A stretch of DNA of 6,640 bases from Candidatus Atribacteria bacterium. GTDB taxonomy: Bacteria > Atribacterota > Phoenicimicrobiia > Phoenicimicrobiales > Phoenicimicrobiaceae. The notes under the pieces are model-generated. The model did no database searches. It had not been told where the DNA came from and saw nothing but the letters and a program-made list of their open reading frames with translations. Both the position numbers and the translations under genes were made by a program. Of this stretch, positions 1-6,213 are shown in pieces. Positions within the stretch are counted from its first letter, which is position 1; each line of letters starts with the position of its first letter. Location of the stretch: positions 1 to 6,640 of the forward strand of contig DOTB01000040.1 in the NCBI GenBank assembly GCA_003513845.1, given 5' to 3'.

Positions 1-566
1 ATGAGGTACAAACAGGTTTCGGTCGAACCGGTAAAATGTTTGCTATTGAGCATTATGAGGTAGAACCTGATATTATGGCTATGGCCAAAGGTATTGCCGG
101 AGGGTTTCCTTTAAGTGCTTTTATTACCAGAGATGAAATAGCCAGGTCTTTTAAACCCGGAGACCACTTATCAACCTTTGGAGGAAATCCAGTATCTTGT
201 GCTGCGGCAATAGCCAATATTGATTTTTTGTTAGAGGAGAACATTCCGGAAAAAGCCTTAGCAAAGGGTGAGAATTTTATTCTTAAATTAAAAAATGAGT
301 TAATGAAAAAATATGATTTAATTGGTGAGGTAAGAGGGAAGGGTTTAATGATTGGAATTGAGCTGGTGAAAGATAAAGAAAAAACACCCGCTGCAGAAGA
401 AGCTGCGAAAATCAGGGAAATCTGCCGAGAAAATCATTTACTTATTGGAGTAGGTGGTGTTTACGGAAATGTGCTTAGGATACAACCACCTCTGGTTATT
501 ACCGAAGAACAATTAGAGAGGGCTTTAAGTATTTTAGATGAGGCATTTTCTAAAATAGATAAATAA
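1..566 (+). CDS. Class III PLP-dependent aminotransferase, AGXT2-like (3' part, 5' end outside window)
   Basis: The reading frame is open from the first bases (codons begin at base 3), so this is the C-terminal half of a gene that starts upstream. It begins inside the family motif EVQTGFGRTGK; the preceding Asp codon, which contacts the PLP pyridine nitrogen, is cut by the window edge. The PLP Schiff-base lysine is in MAMAKGIAGGFP (codon 87-89). STFGGNPVSCAAA, EVRGKGLMIGIELV and a late LRIQPP arginine (codon 477-479) follow in the usual order. From memory, TFGGNP and RGKGLMIGIE are closer to AGXT2 / (R)-3-amino-2-methylpropionate:pyruvate transaminase than to GabT or ArgD. The enzyme would move an amino group from a beta- or omega-amino acid to pyruvate or another keto acid in the cytoplasm. 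The semialdehyde-dehydrogenase-like gene at the other end of the window supports a beta-amino-acid role. Class III membership is sure; the substrate is inferred. Confidence 0.93.
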   Translation, partial: EVQTGFGRTGKMFAIEHYEVEPDIMAMAKGIAGGFPLSAFITRDEIARSFKPGDHLSTFGGNPVSCAAAIANIDFLLEENIPEKALAKGENFILKLKNELMKKYDLIGEVRGKGLMIGIELVKDKEKTPAAEEAAKIREICRENHLLIGVGGVYGNVLRIQPPLVITEEQLERALSILDEAFSKIDK

Positions 567-643
567 TAGAGCCCCACACAAATAATACTAATACGGGGAA
601 AATAAAAATATTAGGTTAACTTTTATTTACAAAAAATCAAAAA

Positions 644-649
644 AGGAGG
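644..649 (+). promoter_or_regulatory. Ribosome binding site deciding the start at 659
   Basis: AGGAGG lies 9 bases before ATG 659. An in-frame ATG at 650 directly abuts this motif and could not be used with it, so the protein most likely begins at 659. Confidence 0.8.
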
Positions 650-658
650 ATGAACGTC

Positions 659-1276
659 ATGTGTTCAAAAATTTTAAGAATAAAGAAAGCAAAAAAATCT
701 TACTTATTGCTGACAATATGTTCCATTTTTTTCTTGATTCTTGTCCAAACTAATTTTGCGAATGAAGTGGAAGAGCCACCTCTTCCCAAAGCCGAATTGC
801 CGTTACTTATTACTACTGCTGGTCAGAGTCCTGGTGCTGTGTCTATTAGTGTAATATGCAAACGAAACAAAATTGAAAATGACTTTTTAAATTTGGCTAC
901 GGTAGAGGATTTGAATGCAAAAGAATATAAAACCTTAATTATTACCATGGGTACAAGTGGTAAAGGTATGGGGGCGGCAGGTATAGATATCAATTATGAA
1001 TTAGACAGAATAGAAAAACTTATAGAGGAAGCAAGAAAAAAGAATATGCTTATTCTTGGATTTCACATTGAAGGTGAAGCAAGAAGAACTGGCCATTGCG
1101 AAGAATCCATAGATTTGGTAGCACCTCGTGTAGATTACCTGATTGTGAGAAGTGATGGCAACAAAGACGGTCGATTTACCGAGATAGCACAGACATATGG
1201 AATTCCCTTGAGAATCTTTAAAGAAAGTATAGAGCTCCATGATATACTTAAAGAAATATTTATAGATAAAGAATAA
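659..1276 (+). CDS. Exported DUF6305-type protein of unknown function
   Basis: This gene encodes 205 residues from ATG 659. Residues 1-14 are Lys/Arg rich, 15-29 form a hydrophobic core, and TNFA-NE at 31-36 is a good signal peptidase I site, so the product should be exported. The mature domain looks like alternating strands and helices. A strand-loop PLLITTAGQSPGA (48-60) is followed by a second one, TLIITMGTSGKGMGAAGID (92-110). Then come an acidic helix (112-128), LILGFHIEGEARRTG (131-145) and VDYLIVRSDGNKDG (158-171). From memory these motifs, especially GAAGID and the H-GEARR segment, match DUF6305, a family without an assigned role. The glycine-rich loops after strands could bind an anionic ligand, which is inference. 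It lies between the aminotransferase (gap about 90 bases) and the C69 dipeptidase (gap about 235 bases). An extracytoplasmic helper of the transport block is possible but unproven. Confidence 0.8.
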   Translation: MCSKILRIKKAKKSYLLLTICSIFFLILVQTNFANEVEEPPLPKAELPLLITTAGQSPGAVSISVICKRNKIENDFLNLATVEDLNAKEYKTLIITMGTSGKGMGAAGIDINYELDRIEKLIEEARKKNMLILGFHIEGEARRTGHCEESIDLVAPRVDYLIVRSDGNKDGRFTEIAQTYGIPLRIFKESIELHDILKEIFIDKE

Positions 1277-1418
1277 TAATATTAAAGAATAAAACCAAGG
1301 AATTGATTAGTAAAAGATAGATATAGATATTTAACTTTACGTGGGAAATTAATTATATATAAAATTTTCATATAATATTTATTTAAATAAATTTTTAACT
1401 TGATCGTATTAAAAAGCT

Positions 1419-1443
1419 AAGGAGGCGGATTATGGTAATATAA
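1419..1443 (+). other. Shine-Dalgarno plus three-codon ORF (possible leader or gene remnant)
   Basis: AAGGAGG at 1419-1425 and ATG at 1432 have ideal spacing (six bases), but the frame is only ATG GTA ATA TAA. It could be a minimal leader ORF affecting translation of the dipeptidase mRNA 68 bases downstream, a decayed small gene, or chance. Confidence 0.3.
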
Positions 1444-1497
1444 ATAATCATTGTTTGTCTATTAAGTGGGTAACTAAGAAAAAAATTAATAATTTTT

Positions 1498-1502
1498 GGA
1501 GG
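1498..1502 (+). promoter_or_regulatory. Ribosome binding site deciding the start at 1511
   Basis: GGAGG lies eight bases before ATG 1511. An in-frame TTG at 1496 overlaps this motif, so the longer reading is unlikely. The signal peptide begins naturally with MKLRSK from 1511. Confidence 0.75.
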
Positions 1503-1510
1503 TTATTACA

Positions 1511-3142
1511 ATGAAATTAAGGTCAAAAATTTTTACGGTAATGAGTTCAATTACTGTATTTTTAGCCGTAATGTGTATTAGTGGTTTTTGCTATTGCACT
1601 AATATAAATTTTGGTAAAGGTGCAACAGTTGATGGATCGGTCATAAACATAGGAGCTCAGGAAGGCTGGTGTAATCCTAATATCAAGGTTGTTCCCGGAC
1701 AAACCTTTGAAAAAGGAGCAATGGCGCCAGTTTATATGAATAAATTTTACGAAGGCGCACCACTATCTGGAGAAACACCTGTAATAAAAGTTGGTGAAAT
1801 ACCTCAAGTTGAAAAAACATACACTTATTTTCACTCAGCATTTCCTTTTATGAATGAACACCAGGTTTTTATAAGTGATGAGCTCTTATGGGGTAGGCCT
1901 GAGCTAGAAAACCCCAATGGTATTATGGATACAGATCAGCTGATGGTATTCGCTTTGCAAAGAGCTAAAACCGCTAGAGAAGCTATTATGGTTGCAGGCA
2001 AACTTGCAGAAGAATATGGATATAGCTCTAATTATGGTGGACCAGAAGCCTGGTCCGTAACAGATCCGAATGAGGCTTGGTGGTTTGAAATCTTTGGTGG
2101 TGGAGCAGATTGGTATCCTGGTTGCGGTAGGCCTGGTGCAGTATGGGTAGCTCAAAGAGTTCCAGATGATCATGTTTCCTTTAATGTCAATCGTAGTAGA
2201 ATAGGTGAAATTAACCTTGAAGATAAAGATAATTTTATGGGGTCTCCTAATGTATATACTCTTGCTGAAGAGATGGGGTGGTGGGATCCTAAATCGGGAG
2301 AGCCATTTATTTGGTATGAAGTGTATGCTGATGGGAGATCGTTGATTGGAAGCAATCCTGATCCTGAAATTGAACTTCGTGAATGGCGTATCGTCAGTCT
2401 TGTAGCACCATCTATGAATCCTGATCCTACTCAGAAAAGATGGCCTTTTTCGATTAAGCCTGATAAAAAATTATCGGTACAAGATATAATGGCTATACAG
2501 AAAGATTATTATGAGGGAACTGAATTTGATTTAACCAAAGGCCCGCTTGCTGGTCCATGGGGAAGTCCAGATCGTTTTGCAATGGAAGCAGTTCATCGTC
2601 CTCTCTCACACTGGTCTACAACATATCATTTGCTTACCCAAGCGAGAAGTTGGTTGCCTGATCCTATAGGTGGATTAATGTGGTTTGGTTGGGATAAGGC
2701 TGCCACAAGCGTCCAAATGCCAATATACTGTGGGATCACTGAGCTACCAGCTTCATTTGATAATCAGTCGCGGGATGTATTTCAGAGAGATAGTGCATTT
2801 TGGGCTTTTAACTTTGTAAGTAATTGGGCAAATCTCAACTACAAATATATGCTCAGAGATATAGTTGAAGCCAGAGAGTATTTGATGAACGATATGTTTG
2901 CCTTCCAGCCTGCTATCGAAGCTATTGCTCTTGAATTATATGAAAAGAACCCAGATTTAGCTCGTCGTTTTCTTACAGACTACAGCGTCAACACAGCTAA
3001 TAAGGTAGTAGATTACTGGTGGGGTTTAGCTGATAGACTTATTGCCAAATATGTTGATGGTTCTGCAGTAGGAGAGCCTTCGCCAGTATATCCTGATAGT
3101 TGGCAAGAGGCAGAAAAAGAATTTCGTGAAGGGAAAAAGTAA
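1511..3142 (+). CDS. Exported C69-family dipeptidase
   Basis: The gene encodes 543 residues. An N-terminal signal segment (MKLRSK, then hydrophobic residues 7-26) runs into CYCTN. Cys29, followed by Thr, sits where C69/U34 peptidases place the nucleophile that becomes the N-terminus after processing (Ntn-hydrolase fold). The family region KGATVDGSVI follows directly, then VVPGQTF, MAPVYM and GEIPQVEKTYTYFHSAFPFMNEHQ. Further family blocks are DQLMVFALQRAKTAREAI, VTDPNEAWWFEIFG, NRSRIGEINLEDKDNF (Asn227 and Arg230 nearby) and MGWWDPKSG. The length suits the larger (about 540-560 residue) exported bacterial branch, not the shorter lactobacillar PepD. It should hydrolyse dipeptides outside the cytoplasmic membrane; actual specificity is unknown. 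There is no lipobox, so it is probably secreted or periplasmic, not a lipoprotein. A long stem-loop follows about 55 bases after the stop codon. Family call is confident. Confidence 0.92.
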   Translation: MKLRSKIFTVMSSITVFLAVMCISGFCYCTNINFGKGATVDGSVINIGAQEGWCNPNIKVVPGQTFEKGAMAPVYMNKFYEGAPLSGETPVIKVGEIPQVEKTYTYFHSAFPFMNEHQVFISDELLWGRPELENPNGIMDTDQLMVFALQRAKTAREAIMVAGKLAEEYGYSSNYGGPEAWSVTDPNEAWWFEIFGGGADWYPGCGRPGAVWVAQRVPDDHVSFNVNRSRIGEINLEDKDNFMGSPNVYTLAEEMGWWDPKSGEPFIWYEVYADGRSLIGSNPDPEIELREWRIVSLVAPSMNPDPTQKRWPFSIKPDKKLSVQDIMAIQKDYYEGTEFDLTKGPLAGPWGSPDRFAMEAVHRPLSHWSTTYHLLTQARSWLPDPIGGLMWFGWDKAATSVQMPIYCGITELPASFDNQSRDVFQRDSAFWAFNFVSNWANLNYKYMLRDIVEAREYLMNDMFAFQPAIEAIALELYEKNPDLARRFLTDYSVNTANKVVDYWWGLADRLIAKYVDGSAVGEPSPVYPDSWQEAEKEFREGKK

Positions 3143-3196
3143 ACAACCTCTTTATTGGCTTTAAATAGTTTTGAAAAAAAATATTTAATAAATAAA

Positions 3197-3246
3197 TTAG
3201 GAAGGATAAATCCTTAATCTTTTGATTAAGGATTTATCCTTCCTAA
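3197..3246 (+). repeat. Perfect 23-bp inverted repeat with TTTT loop
   Basis: Bases 3197-3219 are the exact reverse complement of 3224-3246, separated by TTTT (3220-3223). Each arm also carries its own small dyad (AAGGAT-AA-ATCCTT on the left, AAGGAT-TT-ATCCTT on the right), so the element can fold as one long hairpin or as two short ones. It lies 54 bases after the dipeptidase stop. On the + strand it is followed by an A-rich stretch instead of a T run, so it is not a textbook intrinsic terminator in the direction of the genes. On the - strand the flank is T-rich, but no gene reads in that direction. It may end or protect the 3' end of the upstream mRNA, or be a small mobile or repeated element. 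Confidence 0.85.
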
Positions 3247-3289
3247 AATAAAAAATACTTATTTTACTCTATTAATACTTTGATACATT

Positions 3290-3298
3290 TGTTATAGA
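3290..3298 (+). promoter_or_regulatory. Possible extended -10 promoter for the transporter block
   Basis: TGTTATAGA fits the pattern TG-n-TATA of an extended -10 element and lies between the stem-loop and the permease start, where a new transcript could begin. No well-spaced -35 box accompanies it (TTGATA at 3280 is too close). In such AT-rich DNA this may be chance. Confidence 0.25.
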
Positions 3299-3326
3299 TT
3301 AGATCTTATCTTAATTTTTAATAAAC

Positions 3327-3331
3327 GGGGG
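3327..3331 (+). promoter_or_regulatory. G-rich ribosome binding site before a GTG start
   Basis: GGGGG lies seven bases before GTG 3339 and can pair with the 16S CCUCC with one G-U wobble. The GTG start is preferred because it gives a complete first membrane helix; the next Met (in KMSPELSM) would remove it. Confidence 0.6.
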
Positions 3332-3338
3332 CGATAAA

Positions 3339-4637
3339 GTGTTTACACAAACAAGCATAATATTGGGGATAATAGTTATTGTTTTCTTCTTAGCATTACA
3401 AGTATTTAAAATGTCTCCTGAATTATCGATGATTATTAGTGCTTTTGTAGGTGCATTAGTTGCAGGGTTTGGCTTGCCAATAAGGCATATTGTAGAGGGC
3501 ACCTTTACCTACCTTGATATTATTCTTACTATTATTGCTGCGACACTCTTTATGAATATATTAGAAGATAGTAAAGCAATATCTTATATAGTTAGAAGTA
3601 TAGTAACTAATTTTTACAAACAAAGGTTAATTCTATTAATTCTACTAATGTTAGTTTTATTATTACCTGGTGCTCTTACCGGAGCAGGTAGTGTATCAGT
3701 TCTTATTTCCGGTGGAATTGTAGCTACAGTTCTGTATTCAATGGGTATTCCTTTAGTTAACGTTACTGCAATAGTTTTTATTGGAGCTGCCCTAAGTGTG
3801 GTAACGCCTCCTGTTAATATCTACGCTATGATTATTAGCGGAGGAGTTAATATGCCTTATATCGGGTTTTTTGCTCCCCTTCTAATTCCCATACTTATTT
3901 TAGCGATTTTTACGGCTATCTTTCTAGGATGGAAAGGAAAACCTCTTGAATTAAATGAAATCCTGGGAAAATTACCCCCAGTTCCACCTAAAATGTATGG
4001 GTTCAAAGCTTATTTTCCTTTTATAGTTTTAATAGGTTTAATGGTAACTACTAGAATTTTTCCCCATACTTTTCCAATTTTAGGAATCCCTTTGATTTTT
4101 ATTATCAGTTCTATAGCGGCGCTGATAGTTGTGTGGCTGAATGGACAAAAAATAAATATCCTCTTAATATCAAAAAATACTTTAAAGCAACTTTTTCCTC
4201 TTATTTCAACGTTAGTTGCTGTAGGTATTTTTGTCCAAATACTAACTTTAACTGGGGTTCGTGGCCTTTTGGTTGTTACTGTTCTTTCTCTTCCAATTTG
4301 GCTAGTTTATGTTGGATTAGCTTTTGCCTTGCCTATTGGCGAAGCCATTTTACTTTATGGTGTTGCAGCCGTTTTAGGAGTTCCTTTAATATTTTTATTT
4401 AATAATTCTTTAGGACTAGATCCAATTTTAGCTACGGTGGGAATTAGTTTAATTTGCCCATTAGGAGACGCTCTCCCTCCCACACGTATTATAGGTAGGT
4501 TAACTGTGGAGACATTAAATTATGAGGGATCCTATACAAGTTTTTTAAAAAAATGTGCTATCCCATGGATAGTCATTACAGTGGCAGGGATTTGTTTAAT
4601 AATTTTTTCAAATTCTTTAAAATTCCTTTTAATTTAG
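3339..4637 (+). CDS. DctM/TRAP-like large permease, probable carboxylate transporter
   Basis: This is an integral membrane protein of 432 residues with a GTG start and about 12 hydrophobic segments. The first is at about residues 4-23 and the last at about 410-428. Two half-repeats are visible. The N-terminal half has LPGALTGAGSVSVLISGG (from about 109) and AALSVVTPPVNIYAMIISGG (PP at 157-158). The C-terminal half has LPIGEAILLYGVAAVLGVP and ICPLGDALPPT (PP at 380-381). Paired re-entrant loops ending in Pro-Pro, a length near 430 and this topology fit the DctM large subunit of TRAP transporters and the wider ion transporter superfamily. It would import a substrate, likely a carboxylate or amino-acid-like anion, using an ion gradient. 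No DctP-type binding protein or normal DctQ subunit is in the window; a 48-residue membrane protein follows instead. DASS or other ion-transporter-superfamily families remain alternatives. Confidence 0.75.
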   Translation: MFTQTSIILGIIVIVFFLALQVFKMSPELSMIISAFVGALVAGFGLPIRHIVEGTFTYLDIILTIIAATLFMNILEDSKAISYIVRSIVTNFYKQRLILLILLMLVLLLPGALTGAGSVSVLISGGIVATVLYSMGIPLVNVTAIVFIGAALSVVTPPVNIYAMIISGGVNMPYIGFFAPLLIPILILAIFTAIFLGWKGKPLELNEILGKLPPVPPKMYGFKAYFPFIVLIGLMVTTRIFPHTFPILGIPLIFIISSIAALIVVWLNGQKINILLISKNTLKQLFPLISTLVAVGIFVQILTLTGVRGLLVVTVLSLPIWLVYVGLAFALPIGEAILLYGVAAVLGVPLIFLFNNSLGLDPILATVGISLICPLGDALPPTRIIGRLTVETLNYEGSYTSFLKKCAIPWIVITVAGICLIIFSNSLKFLLI

Positions 4638-4705
4638 TTTTTAGGTCATTGGTTGTTTAAAAAATGGAACTTATATTTAAAAATATAAATTTATGATGGA
4701 AAAAA

Positions 4706-4710
4706 GGGGG
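4706..4710 (+). promoter_or_regulatory. G-rich ribosome binding site for the 48-residue protein
   Basis: GGGGG lies nine bases before ATG 4720 (six before the adjacent in-frame TTG at 4717). It is the same GGGGGC type of site as the permease gene uses, supporting real translation of the small frame. Confidence 0.55.
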
Positions 4711-4719
4711 CTGAGTTTG

Positions 4720-4866
4720 ATGATTACTTTTATTTACTATTTATTTTGTGCTTATATTGTTGCTTTGTTAATCTGGAACTATGTTGAGGAAAACAATATA
4801 TATAATGAAATTCTCTATGCGTTTGTGTTGATGCCATTTTTATTAAGAGTTTTTCGAATAAATTGA
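4720..4866 (+). CDS. Small 48-residue double-helix membrane protein, probable permease partner
   Basis: A complete short frame begins at ATG 4720 behind a G-rich ribosome binding site. The protein starts MITFIYYLFCAYIVALLIW (first hydrophobic helix, residues 2-19), has a polar turn NYVEENNIYNE (20-30), and ends with ILYAFVLMPFLLRV (helix 31-44) and FRIN. A two-helix hairpin with a charged loop (Glu23, Glu24, Glu30) and a basic C-terminal edge (Arg43, Arg46) is far from random AT-rich translation. It sits 82 bases after the permease and 48 bases before the hydrolase on the same strand, so co-transcription is likely. A natural guess is an accessory subunit of the permease, in the place where TRAP operons carry a small DctQ subunit (which is much larger, four helices). 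No family name is recognised. An upstream TTG (4717) would add one residue. Confidence 0.7.
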   Translation: MITFIYYLFCAYIVALLIWNYVEENNIYNEILYAFVLMPFLLRVFRIN

Positions 4867-4914
4867 AGAAGCTTGTATCAAAAAATCTATTTACTATCAA
4901 CTTAGGAGGGCCAT

Positions 4915-6057
4915 ATGTCAAATAAAACCATAAGAAAAATAATAATAATTCTCTTTTCTATAATAATGATGATAGTTGCGGGGAGAGAATTTTTAATAAG
5001 ACTAAATCAAAGAGAGCCCATTGTAAAAGGACCTGGGGTCACTACGATTGCTAAATTAAGTGATTACTTTGAAGATATAAAAGGAACTATTGGCGATACA
5101 GACGTCTATATAATGGATGGTGATGAAGAAGGAGGAACGGTGCTTATTATATCCGGCGGTCATCCTAATGAAATTTCCGGTGTATTAACGAATGTTTTAT
5201 TTATAGAAAATGCCAATATTATAAAGGGAAGAGTATTACTTATTCCCTTTGCTAATAATAGTGGATTTACAGCAGGTCACCCTGGTGAAGCTTATCCTAT
5301 GCGCTATACCATCAACACTGAATGGGGGAGTAGGTGGTTTAGATTTGGTGATCGTTGGACTAACCCCCTTCATCAATGGCCAGACCCAGAAGTTTATGTT
5401 CATTACCCTAGTGGTCAATCACTTTCTGGTTTTGATATCAGAAACTTAAATAGATGTTTTCCCGGTAGAGAAAATGGTACTTTAACTGAAAAAGTCGCTT
5501 TTGCAATTACCCAACTAATTAAGAAAGAAAAAGTGGATATGACTATTGATCTACATGAAGCCGAGCCTATGTATCCAGTTATTAATACCATTGTTGCTCA
5601 CCAACGAGCTATGGATATTGCTGTTTTTGCAGAGATGAATTTAAGTGCTTATGAAGGAATAAGAATAGGTAAAGAACTTTCTCCAGAAAATTTGCATGGA
5701 CTTACTCATAGAGAATTGGGGGATTATACAGATACTTTTGCTCTTTTAGCAGAAACATGTAATCCTATTCAGGATCCTTGTCGAGGACGAACAGACGAAA
5801 ACCTATTATTAACAGGTAAAGATGACTTTATCTTAAAAGCAGGAAAATTAGGACTTTTGTTTGTTCCTTTTGACGAAAATGGTTCTCCAGTGGATGAAAG
5901 AGTCGGCCGTCACACTTCCACAGTTCTAGAGCTTATCAATTCTTTTTCAGAGTTATACCCTGACAAAGAAATTATTATTTCTAATGTACCAAGATACTCT
6001 GAAGTCATCGAGAAAGGTGTAGGACATTATTTATTAGAACCTGAAGGTAATTTATAG
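4915..6057 (+). CDS. Membrane-anchored M14-type hydrolase, aspartoacylase / succinylglutamate desuccinylase family
   Basis: The gene encodes 380 residues; AGGAGG at 4904-4909 lies five bases before the ATG. Residues 1-8 are basic and about 9-22 hydrophobic, giving a signal anchor or uncleaved signal peptide, so the catalytic domain faces outward. Zinc ligands are visible as GGHPNE (His83, Glu86) and IDLHEAEP (His214). NLNRCFPGRENG (Asn179, Arg180) matches the substrate-binding NR motif, and AETCNP carries a likely general-base Glu280. TLTEKVAFAI (189-198) follows the NR block as in the family. The family cleaves amide bonds of N-acyl amino acids or C-terminal residues. About 50 extra residues rich in Trp, Tyr and His (roughly 120-170, including NTEWGSRWFRFGDRW and HQWPDPEVYVHYPSG) separate the HxxE and NR motifs compared with aspartoacylase. 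It follows the permease and small membrane protein closely, suggesting that it processes the transported substrate. Exact substrate unknown. Confidence 0.88.
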   Translation: MSNKTIRKIIIILFSIIMMIVAGREFLIRLNQREPIVKGPGVTTIAKLSDYFEDIKGTIGDTDVYIMDGDEEGGTVLIISGGHPNEISGVLTNVLFIENANIIKGRVLLIPFANNSGFTAGHPGEAYPMRYTINTEWGSRWFRFGDRWTNPLHQWPDPEVYVHYPSGQSLSGFDIRNLNRCFPGRENGTLTEKVAFAITQLIKKEKVDMTIDLHEAEPMYPVINTIVAHQRAMDIAVFAEMNLSAYEGIRIGKELSPENLHGLTHRELGDYTDTFALLAETCNPIQDPCRGRTDENLLLTGKDDFILKAGKLGLLFVPFDENGSPVDERVGRHTSTVLELINSFSELYPDKEIIISNVPRYSEVIEKGVGHYLLEPEGNL

Positions 6058-6156
6058 TTGGTTTTTAAAAAACGCTTTAACAACAAGTATATTGGAATTA
6101 TTTTTAGGTAATAACAAAAATTAATTTATAAAACCAATATGCAATTTTATTAAAAG

Positions 6157-6213
6157 AGGTGGCGTAGAAGGAGCAAGAAGTATAAAAAATATCTCTACCT
6201 ACCTTTTTGCTTT
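6157..6213 (+). terminator. Weak candidate terminator after the hydrolase gene
   Basis: AGGT (6157-6160) and GTAGA (6164-6168) can pair with TCTAC (6194-6198) and ACCT (6201-6204) across a small internal loop. They enclose a 25-base loop and are followed by TTTTTGCTTTTT. The long loop and interrupted stem make this a weak call, though its place about 100 bases after the hydrolase stop is reasonable. Confidence 0.3.

Larger units (their letters stand above)
1277..1510 (+). other. AT-rich intergenic region with a mini-ORF behind a strong ribosome binding site
   Basis: These 234 bases between the DUF6305-type gene and the dipeptidase are very AT-rich and hold no normal gene. The only clear signal is AAGGAGG (1419-1425), six bases before an ATG (1432) that opens a three-codon frame, Met-Val-Ile-stop (1432-1443). 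The frame continues past the stop with nine mostly hydrophobic codons before a second stop at 1471. No convincing hairpin terminator or sigma-A promoter pair was found by eye. Confidence 0.5.

Noticed and set aside
578..600. Possible terminator after the aminotransferase (CCCC near 581 and GGGG near 596)
   Set aside because: Only four pairs around a long loop, with no T run behind; too weak to call.
1001..1240. Minus-strand frame inside the DUF6305-type gene (and similar minus-strand frames at 53-244, 1904-2173, 2170-2355, 3311-3502, 4730-4921, 5236-5418)
   Set aside because: All are shadows of strong + strand genes, have no recognisable family content, and lack convincing ribosome binding sites.
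1303..1332. Possible promoter (TTGATT with TATAGAT or GATATT) before the dipeptidase gene
   Set aside because: Spacing is either too short (13 bases) or the -10 match is poor; such matches are common in this AT-rich gap.
1577..1597. Lipoprotein signal in the dipeptidase (ISGFC or the CYC cysteines)
   Set aside because: The residues before the cysteines do not fit L-[AS]-[GA]-C, and Cys29 is better explained as the C69 nucleophile.
4133..4402. Overlapping + strand frame within the permease gene
   Set aside because: It is the shifted reading of hydrophobic permease codons, rich in Phe, Ser and Cys; the permease frame explains the region fully.
4671..4688. Inverted repeat TTATATTT-AA-AAATATAA before the small membrane-protein gene
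   Set aside because: It is made only of A and T in AT-rich DNA, so it is expected by chance and would form a very weak hairpin.
5249..5449. Overlapping + strand frame within the hydrolase gene
   Set aside because: It lies fully inside the M14-type gene, whose zinc and substrate motifs are in the other frame.
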